A stretch of 32,019 bases of DNA from Candidatus Vecturithrix granuli (GTDB lineage Bacteria; Moduliflexota; Moduliflexia; Moduliflexales; Moduliflexaceae). The notes beneath the pieces were generated by a model, which saw only the letters and a program-made list of their open reading frames with translations, did not search any database and was not told the DNA's origin. The position numbers were made by a program, and so were the translations under genes. Where the stretch lies: assembly GCA_000739535.1 (NCBI GenBank), contig DF820472.1:195394-227412 (forward strand), written 5' to 3'. Below are positions 8,695 through 16,386 of the stretch, one piece after another (position 1 is the first letter of the stretch; each line of letters begins with the position of its first letter).

Positions 8695-8922
8695 TTATAC
8701 CGGAACAACTTTGGTGACTTCCTGAATCTCTTGCTGTAAAATTCTTTCCACGCCAAACTGAAGGGTCATTCTTGCTCCGGGGCAGCCAGCGCACGCACCT
8801 TGCAGACGAACATGAACTTCCCCATCATCCGTCACATTCACCAGTTCAATATTTCCACCATCTCTCGTTAAAGCCGGTCGGATTTTCTCTTCAATCACCT
8901 TTTCTACTCGTTGTCGTAACAT
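8695..8922 (-). CDS. NifU C-terminal-domain iron-sulfur scaffold protein
   Basis: 75-aa protein consisting of a NifU C-terminal domain alone (Nfu type). RPALTRDGGNIELV and GACAGCPGARMTL carry the CxxC pair that binds a transferable [4Fe-4S] cluster. It should act as an Fe-S carrier for the many clustered enzymes in this genome, including those of the kor operon (inference). ATG 8922 follows GAGGA at a spacing of 8; an in-frame ATG at 8937 has no ribosome site. The stop lies 51 bp before clpC on the same strand, so the two may be cotranscribed. Confidence 0.9.
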   Translation of the reverse strand: MLRQRVEKVIEEKIRPALTRDGGNIELVNVTDDGEVHVRLQGACAGCPGARMTLQFGVERILQQEIQEVTKVVPV

Positions 8923-9081
8923 AAATAGCGTCCTCATAGATGTTATAGATAAATTGACATACGTTGACTCTCACAGTTTTCATCATTGAATGTATGGAGG
9001 ACTGCCTTGAAAGTCAACTTATTTTCTAAAAAAACATATAAAGGAAAAACCACAAATTCAGAGAAAAACCAGAAAAATGCG

Positions 9082-9324
9082 CTAATTCAGTGGTTTTGGC
9101 GGTTCTATAGAGATTGCTTTTTGAGAATCTGCCTCTTTCTTGTGATGGGGGCGTTTTTTCCTGGGGTGCTTCCGTTGGGTGGATTCTCCAGGAATTGCGC
9201 GAAATTGAGCTTTTTTTTCATTTTCAATCGTGCTTTTCTGTGTTGTGATAAGCGTCGCCAACGAAGAATCCGATTCTTTGGCCGCTTCAACAAGTTGTGC
9301 GCCTAAACTACCAAGTGCTTGCAT
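9082..9324 (-). CDS. Doubtful small Lys-rich protein, unknown
   Basis: An open frame of 80 aa from ATG 9324, extendable to TTG 9369. The first half could form an amphipathic helix (GSLGAQLVEAAKESD); the second half is a Lys/Arg/His/Pro-rich tail (RKHPRKKRPHHKKE) that looks disordered and possibly nucleic-acid binding. There is no clear ribosome site and I recognise no family. The opposite strand is also open here, but its translation is hydrophobic and Cys/Phe-rich and does not look real. It may be non-coding. Confidence 0.3.
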   Translation of the reverse strand: MQALGSLGAQLVEAAKESDSSLATLITTQKSTIENEKKAQFRAIPGESTQRKHPRKKRPHHKKEADSQKAISIEPPKPLN

Positions 9325-9369
9325 AAATTCGTGTGCATAAACGCTGTTACAAGGGATTTCCCTGAACAA

Positions 9370-9756
9370 CGAAAATACGGAAAAACTCTGAAGATAAATT
9401 GTTAAATTCTTGACGTCATGATCAAAATTATACGATACATTATCGAAATATTTACGCAGACACGCTAAATTCCGATATAGCCGTCAAATACAGGCTGTAT
9501 TTTCTCTCGAATTTTTGTCAAGGAAACGATGATTTTTTTTCGAAATTTCTCTCAACCGCAGGTAAAAATTCTGGCTCGCAAGCGAAGTTGTTTTGAGAAG
9601 AGAAAAAACTTGTCAAGAATTACCGCTATGAATACTTTTCACAATCAGCGTCAACCGTTTTCAGGAAAAAACGAGAGTTCTCGAAAAAATCAGATTTTTT
9701 CCCTGAACATCTATGAACACATACATCATATTGCTTTGCAACATAACTGAGTAACA
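9370..9756. other. AT-rich intergenic region, no gene seen
   Basis: About 390 bp with no convincing reading frame. It contains TTGACG at 9410-9415 followed by TACGAT/GATACA at a poor or borderline spacing (plus strand), and TATAAT read on the minus strand at 9432-9427. A small perfect inverted repeat (AAATACAG G CTGTATTT) lies at 9486-9502. These could be divergent promoters for the Nudix gene and the small minus-strand ORF, but none is strong. Confidence 0.4.
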
Positions 9757-10419
9757 ATGCAAATACACGATATTGAACGCTTGCAAGCCCGACTTCCCGA
9801 CTATCCCGGAATTCTGGCGCGTGAGAGATTTTTCAATTCAGCTGTGCTCATTCCGCTTGTTCTGAAAGATGAGGAGATCTATGTGCTCTTTCAGAAACGA
9901 GCCAACCATATCCGGCAGGGGGGCGAAGTCTGTTTTCCTGGCGGACAGCACGATCCGGAACTCGACGCTGACTACCGAGAAACAGCGATCCGGGAAACGA
10001 TCGAGGAATTAGGCGTTGAACGCGAACAGATTTCGATCATCGGTCGTCTGGATCTGTTCCTGGCTCCGCAGGGCGTGACAATTGAACCCTTTGTCGGGAT
10101 GTTGAACATTACTGATGTGCATGAACTGTCGATCGATGCCAATGAAGTTGAGCGGGTCTTCCTGCTGCCCATGTCATATTTTGAAACCACGCCGCCGCAA
10201 GAATATCATGTCAGAGTAGAAGTACAGCCTTCCTATATTGACGAACAGGGGAAGAAACAAATTTTACTTCCGGTCAGAGAATTGGGACTTCCAGAACGCT
10301 ATGCCCAACCCTGGGGCGGCAAACATTACCGGGTGCTGGTGTATCTAACCCCGGAAGAAACGGTTTGGGGCATGACCGCTGCCATTATCTACGAACTTGT
10401 GCAAAAACTGCACTTATAA
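9757..10419 (+). CDS. Nudix hydrolase, CoA-pyrophosphatase type
   Basis: Nudix protein of 220 aa. The upstream NuCoA-like signature (VLFQKRANHIRQGGEVCFPGG) and a Nudix box with an enlarged loop between GG and REtIEELG match the CoA/acyl-CoA diphosphatase group (NudL, NUDT7/NUDT8) rather than the classical GX5EX7 spacing. Such enzymes cleave CoA or CoA esters to phosphopantetheine and 3',5'-ADP. The start ATG 9757 has only a weak upstream ribosome site (GAGTAAC). It stands alone between gene-poor regions. The substrate assignment rests on motif spacing and is fairly safe; the physiological role is not known. Confidence 0.85.
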   Translation: MQIHDIERLQARLPDYPGILARERFFNSAVLIPLVLKDEEIYVLFQKRANHIRQGGEVCFPGGQHDPELDADYRETAIRETIEELGVEREQISIIGRLDLFLAPQGVTIEPFVGMLNITDVHELSIDANEVERVFLLPMSYFETTPPQEYHVRVEVQPSYIDEQGKKQILLPVRELGLPERYAQPWGGKHYRVLVYLTPEETVWGMTAAIIYELVQKLHL

Positions 10420-10439
10420 TCCAGAAACTGCTGTGAACA

Positions 10440-10730
10440 GACCTCTCTTTAGCAAAGTCATGATAATTTTCCAAAATTTTCTCAGGAAATTTGTCAGGGC
10501 AATCTCCGGTTCGCAGTCAAAAGAATCGAGTAACAGGCGGCGTTCGCATTCTCGCGGGTCGTTGGGATTATCGTCATATTTTTGAGATAATCTTTTGGCG
10601 TCGCGGTCAGCCCCAACTTGCAGCCAACAAAGTATTCGAACACCGCCCCATGTCATTGCCTCTGATACAGCAAAATAAGTGTGATCACATTGCCCTGAGT
10701 AAGCCAAATCTGTCAATATATTTCTTCAGG
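10440..10730 (-). pseudogene. Decayed fragment of a type I restriction enzyme R subunit (HsdR)
   Basis: On the minus strand, one frame reads AVFEYFVGCKLGLTATPKDY (about 10640-10580) and a second reads NPNDPRECERRLLLDSFDCEP (about 10570-10510). Joined, they follow the HsdR motor domain: the LEYF.G.KLGLTATPKDYLK segment with helicase motif III (TATP), then the NDPR..ERR.LLDT segment. A frameshift lies between the two blocks, and the sequence before and after loses similarity. No hsdM or hsdS is present. I read it as a molecular fossil. The rest of the gap up to 10966 shows no gene; a small GGGAG/CTCCC hairpin lies near 10886-10900. Confidence 0.65.
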
Positions 10731-10966
10731 AATCCTTTGTTACTCCCTAAAAGCTATAGAGAAAACTTAAAAGAACACTCTGCTATTTCCTTTCATCCGT
10801 TGTTATCATATCGTTTTTTTCTTGCATTTATCAGCCGTTTGTATTTTTATGAATAAGAGTAGTGTTCAAAAATGACAAAAATTGGGAGTTTGTCTCCCCT
10901 CGGTTTTTAGACGTAGAAACATGAATATCAGGAGCGAAGTCATCATTTTTTATACGGAGGAAATCA

Positions 10967-11620
10967 ATGGAACAACCCAAAAATCATTATTGGCAATTAC
11001 GATTAGTACAGGTCAAACAGGCCTTAGAAAACAATAACTTTGACGTGTTCATTGCCGATTCGGCAGTGGAAGCGAAACGGCTGGTGTTAGAGGAGATTCT
11101 GCCTCATATCGAGGCCGCCAGCCTTTCCTGGGGCGGATCAATGACCGTCAGAGCGACCGGTGTGTTAGACGCTTTGATGAAAGAGGACAAACTAAGTATT
11201 TTGAATCCTGACGATTCAGCGCTCTCGCGGGAAGAGAAGTTGGAACTGCGCCGCAAAGCCTTGTTGACGGATCTCTACATCACGGGCACCAATGCGGTGA
11301 TCGAAACTGGGCAGTTAGTGAATCTGGATATGTTTGGCAATCGGATCAGTGCCATTACCTTTGGCCCGAAACATGTGATCATTATGGTCGGGCGCAATAA
11401 AATTATGCCGGATATGGAATCGGCTATGCTACGTATCAAAGAATTTGCGGCCCCAATGAATGCCATGCGCCTGGACATGAAAACGCCTTGCGTCCAGACC
11501 GGAGATTGTGAAGAGTGTAGCAGCCCGATGCGGATTTGCAACTCCTGGGCTATAACGGAAAAATCTTTCCCAAAGGGACGGATTAAAGTGGTGTTGATTA
11601 ATGAAGATTTAGGGTTGTAA
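10967..11620 (+). CDS. LUD domain protein (DUF162, LutC-like)
   Basis: 217-aa protein of the LUD family (LutB/LutC domain; PF02589 by family knowledge). The core motif block SLSWGGSMTV near residue 56, DLYITGTNAVIETGQLVNLD near 104 and FGPKHVIIMVGRNKI near 137 are typical. The C-terminus has a Cys-rich segment (Cys at TPCVQTGDCEECSS and RICN) that may bind metal or a cluster; stand-alone LUD proteins of anaerobes often carry it. Relatives act in lactate oxidation, but the LutA and LutB partners are absent here, so no reaction should be assigned. GGAGG lies 7 nt before the ATG. A GAAACCGG hairpin follows. Confidence 0.85.
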   Translation: MEQPKNHYWQLRLVQVKQALENNNFDVFIADSAVEAKRLVLEEILPHIEAASLSWGGSMTVRATGVLDALMKEDKLSILNPDDSALSREEKLELRRKALLTDLYITGTNAVIETGQLVNLDMFGNRISAITFGPKHVIIMVGRNKIMPDMESAMLRIKEFAAPMNAMRLDMKTPCVQTGDCEECSSPMRICNSWAITEKSFPKGRIKVVLINEDLGL

Positions 11621-11642
11621 GATATGATTGAAGGAATCTGGC

Positions 11643-11680
11643 ATAAGAAACCGGATTTTTCGAAACCCCCGGTTTCTTAT
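11643..11680. repeat. GAAACCGG/CCGGTTTC inverted repeat
   Basis: ATAAGAAACCGG at 11643-11654 and its perfect 12-bp reverse complement at 11669-11680 enclose a 14-nt T/C-rich loop. It lies between the LUD and hydroxyacyl-CoA dehydrogenase genes. It belongs to the family also seen at 4274, 4446 and 26970. No T-run follows it. Confidence 0.7.
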
Positions 11681-11715
11681 ACGTACAGATTTCATTTACC
11701 AGGGAGGAATGGGGT

Positions 11716-12606
11716 ATGGAAGTGAATACTGTTGCAATAGTCGGTGGAGGCAGAGTGGGGTCTGGTATTGCTATTGTCACCGCAAAAGCAGGCTTGAAGA
11801 CGATTCTAACAGAAAAGACCAGGGAACTGGCGGATGCTGCTATCGAACGCATTACGCGTGAGATTGATATGCAAATTGCACGCTGGGGCATGACAGAATC
11901 GGAGAAGAAATTTATCCTGGGGAATTTAGATGTGGGAGATGATTTGGAACGCTCGCGTCAGGCTCAACTTGCGCTTTGCTCGATTCCCAGTCTGCTGGAA
12001 GAACAGAAACAGATTTTTCGACAATTGAACGCCATCTGCGGAGCAGACACCATTTTTACCTCAAATAGCTCTGTGCTGAGCATTACTGAGTTGGGGGCCG
12101 AACTCGATCATCCTGAAAATATGTTAGGGCTGCACTTTCTGCACCCGGTACTGAAGACCAAACTGGTAGAAATCGTACGCGGTTTTGCCACTTCGGATCA
12201 GACGTATGAGACGGGCAAAGCCTTTGTAAAAACCCTGGGGAAAAAGGGGATCGAAGTGTTTGAATCGCCTGGATTTATTACGACTCGCGTGATGTTCCCG
12301 CTGATCAATGAAGCCATGAATGCCTTAATGGAGGGAATTGCCAGCGCAGAAGATATTGACAGTGCTATACAGCTCGGTTATAACATGCAGATGGGACCTC
12401 TGGAACTGGCGGATCGCATTGGGTTAGATCGAGTACTGGTGGCTATGGAACATTTATTTCGAGAATTTGGCGAACAAAAATTCCGCCCCTGTCCGCTTAT
12501 CAAAAAACTTGTACGTGCTAAACATTTTGGCGCGAAGACAGGCACCGGATTTTTCAGCTATGACAAAGAAACAGGAAAGAAACTCAGCTCTTCTTTCCAA
12601 CGATAA
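11716..12606 (+). CDS. 3-hydroxyacyl-CoA dehydrogenase (3-hydroxybutyryl-CoA dehydrogenase type)
   Basis: 296-aa single-function NAD(P)-dependent dehydrogenase interconverting 3-hydroxyacyl-CoA and 3-oxoacyl-CoA. The Rossmann glycine loop is GGGRVGSG at residues 10-17. TSNSSVLSI around 115-123, the His140/Glu152 pair in HFLHP...VEIVRG, and the C-terminal GPLELADRIGLD helix fit the short Hbd/PaaH family. HFLHP replaces the usual HFFNP, a mild divergence. GGAGG lies 8 nt before ATG 11716. It may work in butyrate-type fermentation or beta-oxidation, but no thiolase, crotonase or acyl-CoA dehydrogenase lies in the window. Confidence 0.9.
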   Translation: MEVNTVAIVGGGRVGSGIAIVTAKAGLKTILTEKTRELADAAIERITREIDMQIARWGMTESEKKFILGNLDVGDDLERSRQAQLALCSIPSLLEEQKQIFRQLNAICGADTIFTSNSSVLSITELGAELDHPENMLGLHFLHPVLKTKLVEIVRGFATSDQTYETGKAFVKTLGKKGIEVFESPGFITTRVMFPLINEAMNALMEGIASAEDIDSAIQLGYNMQMGPLELADRIGLDRVLVAMEHLFREFGEQKFRPCPLIKKLVRAKHFGAKTGTGFFSYDKETGKKLSSSFQR

Positions 12607-12627
12607 TAGCGCGGGGGCACCATCTGT

Positions 12628-12676
12628 GTACCGCGAAACTCCGATTTCGCGGACGCGAAAAACAATTTCGCGCTAC
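12628..12676. repeat. TTTCGCG-family double inverted repeat upstream of the lipase gene
   Basis: Two CGCGAAA/TTTCGCG pairs in tandem (12632-12651 and 12654-12672), with outer ends GTACCGCGAAA and TTTCGCGCTAC. The right end and the bases after it (TTTTCAAGGGAGG) match the element at 1-46 and its right flank. Here the trailing GGGAGG acts as the ribosome binding site of the lipase, so the repeat supplies or abuts the translation signal. Confidence 0.65.
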
Positions 12677-12695
12677 CTTTTCAAGGGAGGAAATG

Positions 12696-13517
12696 ATGGC
12701 AGCAAGTGGATCGCATGAAACCATTTCCAGAATTGCAGGCCCAATAGAGCAATGGGGACTATATCGAAAATCGTTGCTCTTTGCGGAACTTTCCAGAATC
12801 GCCTATCTTCGACAGGAACCTGCTGCTGCTATGGCGCAACAGATTGGATTGCCGCAGGTTGAGTTCTTTGATGTTGACGGCGCTCAATCGTACTTGTTTT
12901 CAAATGAGTATGATCTGGTCTTGGCCTGTCGAGGCACTGAACCCCGCGAATGGAATGATGTAAAGGCCGACATCAACGCCTGGCCGGTGGTGGCGGAGAC
13001 CCTGGGACGAGTCCATCGCGGATTTAAAAAAGAAGCGGATGACTTATGGCCGGTACTTGAACAGCGACTGCTTGAAAACACAAAAGAACTTTGGTTATGT
13101 GGACACTCCCTCGGCGGAGCCATGGCAACCATCTACGCTGGCCGTTGTAAAATGTCGTATATCAAAACAAACCCGGTAGAATTATTTACTTATGGCAGTC
13201 CGCGAGTCGGCACGAAAAAATATGTTGCGCATTGCACCGTGAAACATATCCGATGGGTGAATAATAATGATATTGTCACCCGCGTTCCGCCGACCTGGAT
13301 GGGCTATCACCACGTTGGTGAAGAAATGTATTTAAACGCCTATGGCAAGGTTCGAAAGCACACGCCCTATCAGCGTTTGAAAGATCGATGCCGGGGATTT
13401 GTCATGGGGTTGAAGGCGGGTAAGATTGATAATTTCTCGGATCATGCCATTGCGCGTTATGTCGAATATCTGTATGATGTCTTGATAGAATCCGGAGAAC
13501 TACCTGCTCCGTTCTGA
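12696..13517 (+). CDS. Lipase class 3 family protein
   Basis: 273-aa alpha/beta hydrolase of the fungal-type class 3 lipase family. The nucleophile elbow GHSLGGA places Ser at 138; Asp192 in NNNDIVTRVPP and His250 in SDHAIARYV complete a plausible triad. The CRGTEPREWNDV segment near 78 fits the oxyanion region. There is no signal peptide, so it is probably cytoplasmic or exported by an unseen route. Two ATGs lie together at 12693 and 12696; the second has the better spacing (5 nt) to GGAGG. The substrate is unknown. It is the last plus-strand gene before a convergent set. Confidence 0.88.
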   Translation: MAASGSHETISRIAGPIEQWGLYRKSLLFAELSRIAYLRQEPAAAMAQQIGLPQVEFFDVDGAQSYLFSNEYDLVLACRGTEPREWNDVKADINAWPVVAETLGRVHRGFKKEADDLWPVLEQRLLENTKELWLCGHSLGGAMATIYAGRCKMSYIKTNPVELFTYGSPRVGTKKYVAHCTVKHIRWVNNNDIVTRVPPTWMGYHHVGEEMYLNAYGKVRKHTPYQRLKDRCRGFVMGLKAGKIDNFSDHAIARYVEYLYDVLIESGELPAPF

Positions 13518-13537
13518 GAATCTGATCTAACAGCCCG

Positions 13538-13623
13538 GAATGCCAAAGCTCTGCTTTCGCGTTTAACGCCCGCTGGAGTGTCAAAACTCTGCTTTCACGG
13601 TCAAAGCAGAGTTTTGACACTCC
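13538..13623. repeat. GGAGTGTCAAAA..TCTGCTTT repeat cluster with a strong hairpin
   Basis: Bases 13575-13595 and 13603-13623 are perfect 21-bp reverse complements with a 7-nt loop. A second, degenerate half-copy (ATGCCAAAGCTCTGCTTTCGCG) lies just upstream from 13542. The cluster sits between the convergent lipase and azlD genes and may terminate both, although no T-run follows. Related copies lie at 16539-16587, 23164-23187 and 26857-26918. Confidence 0.75.
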
Positions 13624-13641
13624 GGGTCTCTAATCTGGCCA

Positions 13642-13974
13642 TCATCCTATCAAAACCTGGAGCACCCAAAGCGTTCCCATGCCGACGCCAATGGTGGCAA
13701 GCATGTTTTCGGTTTCCCAGGCCACTATCGCTGCCAGCAGACCAGCAATGAGCCTGGGATTCTCCAAACCAACGTACAATATCCCTTTCTGGAATACTAA
13801 GGCTGGAACAATCAGGGCTGGCAAGACGGCGACGGGCACAAATCGCAGCAGACGGTCGAGCAGAGGAGGGATCGCCCTTTGTCCGAAAATGGCAATGAAT
13901 GACAGGCGGAACAGGTAATTCCCAATTGTCAGAACCAGCACAATAAGCCAGAAGATACTATCTGATATGGGCAC
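13642..13974 (-). CDS. azlD: AzlD family branched-chain amino acid transport subunit
   Basis: 110-aa hydrophobic protein with about four membrane segments (for example FWLIVLVLTIGNYLF near 8-22 and VLPALIVPALVF near 51-62). Small size, the TIGNYLFRLSFI motif and pairing with AzlC identify it as AzlD. AzlC and AzlD together form an inner-membrane permease, exporting branched-chain amino acids in studied members. The start is a GTG at 13974, inside the end of azlC (17-bp overlap), with AGGAG 11 nt upstream; the overlap suggests translational coupling. Confidence 0.85.
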   Translation of the reverse strand: MPISDSIFWLIVLVLTIGNYLFRLSFIAIFGQRAIPPLLDRLLRFVPVAVLPALIVPALVFQKGILYVGLENPRLIAGLLAAIVAWETENMLATIGVGMGTLWVLQVLIG

Positions 13975-14710
13975 GGGGGGCTACGCTCCTTTCAGTAAGA
14001 AAGCCAACCAGGATTCCGAACGCGGATGCCACGAGTAATCCCAGATTTAAGGGCAGCGAGGCCGCCAAAATGATCGTGACGCCGGAGGCAATTGACGCAG
14101 CTTTTGAGGGGCGATCCTTGAGAGTTGGAACAAGCATACTCAGGAAAATCAGCGGAACCGCGAAATCGAGAGACCAGGATGCCGGGACTTGTGAACCGAG
14201 AAAAATCCCGGCGGCGGCGCCGATTTGCCAAACGATCCAGATGCTGAATGCGGTACCCAGATAATACCAGCCCTTCAGTTCAACGCGATAGCCACGCTGA
14301 AAACGCGCTACTGACAGCACAAAAGCCTGATCGGTGAGTAAATAGCCAAAGATTGCTTTCCATTTTGCGGCAGCATGTCGGATGTGCGGCGCAAGTGCTG
14401 CGCTGTACATGGCAAAGCGCAGATTCATTACCAGGCCGGTCAGGATGATCACCAGGGGCAGCCCATGCTGTTTCATAAGATCAAGCACTACAAGCTGCGA
14501 TGCCCCTGCAAACACCAGAACGGACATAACCAACGCAGAAAAAGGTGGAATACCCGCTTCAACGGCGGCAATTCCGGAAATCATTGCAAAGGGGAACATG
14601 CCAAACAGCGCAGGCAGAACTGCCTGCACTCCTTCAAAAAATGCACTGAGAGGCGTAATTCCCGGGTTTTTGCAATGTAACTGCTGATCACGAAAACGTG
14701 AAAAATTCAT
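13958..14710 (-). CDS. azlC: AzlC family branched-chain amino acid transport protein
   Basis: 250-aa inner-membrane protein of the AzlC/YgaZ family. The motif GMFPFAMISGIAAVEAG near residue 40, LVFAGASQLVVLDL and the MNLRFAMYSAALAPH segment are characteristic; hydrophobicity suggests seven to eight membrane helices. I prefer ATG 14710 because GAGG lies 8 nt upstream. The alternative ATG 14740 would add ten residues but falls in the loop of an AACCAGG/CCTGGTT hairpin (about 14731-14754). Its partner AzlD overlaps its 3' end. It probably exports branched-chain amino acids (family knowledge); no leucine-responsive regulator is adjacent. Confidence 0.88.
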   Translation of the reverse strand: MNFSRFRDQQLHCKNPGITPLSAFFEGVQAVLPALFGMFPFAMISGIAAVEAGIPPFSALVMSVLVFAGASQLVVLDLMKQHGLPLVIILTGLVMNLRFAMYSAALAPHIRHAAAKWKAIFGYLLTDQAFVLSVARFQRGYRVELKGWYYLGTAFSIWIVWQIGAAAGIFLGSQVPASWSLDFAVPLIFLSMLVPTLKDRPSKAASIASGVTIILAASLPLNLGLLVASAFGILVGFLTERSVAPRAHIR

Positions 14711-14785
14711 ATCACGAGCCTCGGGAGAAACCAGGCGCATGAAAGAACCTGGTTTTTAGATGTACAAATGAATTTGATACGTTCA

Positions 14786-14828
14786 TAGTTCCGCCTTCAG
14801 GAAGGCAAACTTGCTAAAGCAAGAACTA
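14786..14828. repeat. Cruciform-type repeat between the endolysin gene and azlC
   Basis: An outer pair TAGTTC/GAACTA (14786-14791, 14823-14828) encloses two small perfect hairpins: GCCTTC-AG-GAAGGC (14793-14806) and CTTGCT-AA-AGCAAG (14810-14823). The three-way-junction shape is distinct from the other repeat families here. It could act as a terminator for the endolysin gene on the minus strand, but lacks a T-run. Confidence 0.6.
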
Positions 14829-14858
14829 CGAACCCATCAATGAAATGTTAACAGAACA

Positions 14859-16118
14859 TTAGAGATCTTGTGCAGTTGTGCAAAAAAAGCGATCTTCCAG
14901 GTATTTGGGATCATAATTGCGCACGTCATAATGCACCCAGGTAGTTGCTCCGGCTTTTGCGGATTCCAGAGATTTGCGATTCGGCGTGCTCCAATCAAGC
15001 ACGGCTTTCGCTGTTTCGATAATTTTCTGACGGATTTTCTCACAGCGATCCTCGTCTTTGAGTTTATCATCTTTGACAGGTTTCGGATCAAGATCCACGG
15101 CTTTTCCTTGATGATTCGTGGTGTTCATCCCTTTCTGTTCGGCATAAACGCTGCAACGATAGCCGGAAGAAATGGGAAAAGTGTAATCGGGATGGTAAAA
15201 CATTACTGCTCTTACGGCCCACAATAACATGCGATGAATGCCTGGATATTCGTATAAATTGTTGCGCTCTGTTCGTTTCCCATCGCGATATTGTCCTTTA
15301 AATTTTCCCTGACCAAAACCGGAACATTTACCGCAAGGACATTTCAACACTTCAAAATCAATTGGATAGCGTTTCCCGAAGTCCTCGATAGATTTCAACG
15401 TATCTTGATCAGCGATACCGGTCGGGTCTTTCATCTGCATGACATCACGTTGAAATTGTTTCACCTGTGTTTCTGTGCCAGAGCCGAAATCTCCATCCGC
15501 CACAGTGCCGCTAAATCCGGCTAAGCGAATTTGTAGTTCCTGGACATCGGCCCCTTGCATTCCTTTTTGCATGATCCGCTGTCCGTATTGAACCGCTTGA
15601 CCGCGCGCAATGGCTGAAATTTCCCGGCTCACAATACGCGACTCTATGATTCCATGCCACAGCGCGCACTCTTTTTCGCGGCGCTCACACAATCCGCGTG
15701 CACGTTGACCGCCCGAATAGACCCAACGACGCATTTGTCCCGGCACGTCCTCATATTGCCCTATATTCAATACTTTGAGTAATGTACTCTTTTTAAAGGC
15801 ATGGCTGCCGACGTTCAACGCAAAAGAGGCTAACGCGTCAAATTGATGTTGGGCCAGTGTCACCTTGATGGACTTATTCAGCGTTCTCTCGACCTCTTTC
15901 AGATCCTGATCCAGCAGGTTCAAAACCTGGTGCTCTGTCAATCCATCAGCATATCTGACGGCCTTTCCTTGGATATAAATTTTACCGGAGGAAAGTTCAT
16001 CTTTGGTGAGCAGATGCCCGATCCCAATCGCCTGTTTCCCGGCAATATCCAGATAGACCCGGCATTCACATCCTTCCCATTCTATGAGGAGCGTTCTCCC
16101 CTGTTCACTGAGATTCAT
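14859..16118 (-). CDS. Modular peptidoglycan hydrolase: GH24 lysozyme, peptidoglycan-binding domain, M15-like peptidase
   Basis: 419 aa with three modules. Residues 1-155 are a phage T4-type (GH24) muramidase: Glu15 and Asp24 have the right spacing, followed by IGIGH at 31-35, but the residue at the catalytic Thr position is Ala30. Residues 185-245 are a PG-binding repeat (GMQGADVQELQIRL, DGDFGSGTETQVKQFQ). Residues 250-419 look like an M15 metallopeptidase: His336 and Asp342 in NHQGKAVDLD and His396 in WVHYD as zinc ligands, with a CPCGKC segment at 260-265. The His-to-Asp spacing is one residue shorter than the usual HxxGxAxD. There is no signal peptide, as in endolysins. GAGGA lies 7 nt before the ATG. 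No other phage gene is nearby. Confidence 0.85.
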   Translation of the reverse strand: MNLSEQGRTLLIEWEGCECRVYLDIAGKQAIGIGHLLTKDELSSGKIYIQGKAVRYADGLTEHQVLNLLDQDLKEVERTLNKSIKVTLAQHQFDALASFALNVGSHAFKKSTLLKVLNIGQYEDVPGQMRRWVYSGGQRARGLCERREKECALWHGIIESRIVSREISAIARGQAVQYGQRIMQKGMQGADVQELQIRLAGFSGTVADGDFGSGTETQVKQFQRDVMQMKDPTGIADQDTLKSIEDFGKRYPIDFEVLKCPCGKCSGFGQGKFKGQYRDGKRTERNNLYEYPGIHRMLLWAVRAVMFYHPDYTFPISSGYRCSVYAEQKGMNTTNHQGKAVDLDPKPVKDDKLKDEDRCEKIRQKIIETAKAVLDWSTPNRKSLESAKAGATTWVHYDVRNYDPKYLEDRFFCTTAQDL

Positions 16119-16152
16119 GATCTTATCCTCTTTTGTTCATCCACGTTTGTTC

Positions 16153-16193
16153 TGTTATTTCGGGAATGAGTCTTCGAAATTCCCGAAATAACA
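16153..16193. repeat. 15-bp perfect inverted repeat downstream of a gene gap
   Basis: TGTTATTTCGGGAAT at 16153-16167 and its reverse complement at 16179-16193 enclose an 11-nt loop. It lies 34 bp upstream of the endolysin start codon (minus strand), so it may be an operator or a leader hairpin for that gene. The rest of 16119-16522 holds the MITE-like element and no gene. Confidence 0.65.
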
Positions 16194-16271
16194 CCTAGGC
16201 TCCAGAAATACGGATAAGCGAGAAAGGTACAGCAGGCACATTTTTGCTTATCCCCCTTCCTATAGTTCTTC

Positions 16272-16386
16272 GGTAGTGGCTACCTTGTACATGATGACCG
16301 ATCGTCGAGCGGAGTCGAGACGAGCACGCAGGCGTTCCCTTCGACTTCGCTCAGGGAACGTGCATCATGTACAGGATACCACTACC
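16272..16386. mobile_element. MITE-like element with 8-bp target duplication, copy 1
   Basis: 115-bp element. The terminal inverted repeats 16272-16296 and 16363-16386 begin and end with GGTAGTGG/CCACTACC and match over about 24 bp with few differences. It is flanked on both sides by AGTTCTTC (16264-16271 and 16387-16394), a perfect 8-bp direct repeat. The middle carries a GAGCGGAGTCGAGACG / CCCTTCGACTTCGCTCAGGG inverted module, part of which recurs at the right edge of the window. There is no coding capacity, so it must be mobilised in trans if at all. Confidence 0.8.

Noticed and set aside
8986-9306. 106-codon plus-strand frame after the NifU-like gene
   Set aside because: The translation is dominated by Phe, Cys, Lys and Arg, with no sensible domain or ribosome site.
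9486-9502. CTGT/ACAG palindrome as a possible LexA box
   Set aside because: The half-sites are in the wrong order and spacing for the CTGT-N8-ACAG operator, and no SOS gene is adjacent.
13538-13623. Tandem repeats as a CRISPR array
   Set aside because: Only two unequal copies, with no regular spacers and no cas genes; they belong to a dispersed hairpin family.
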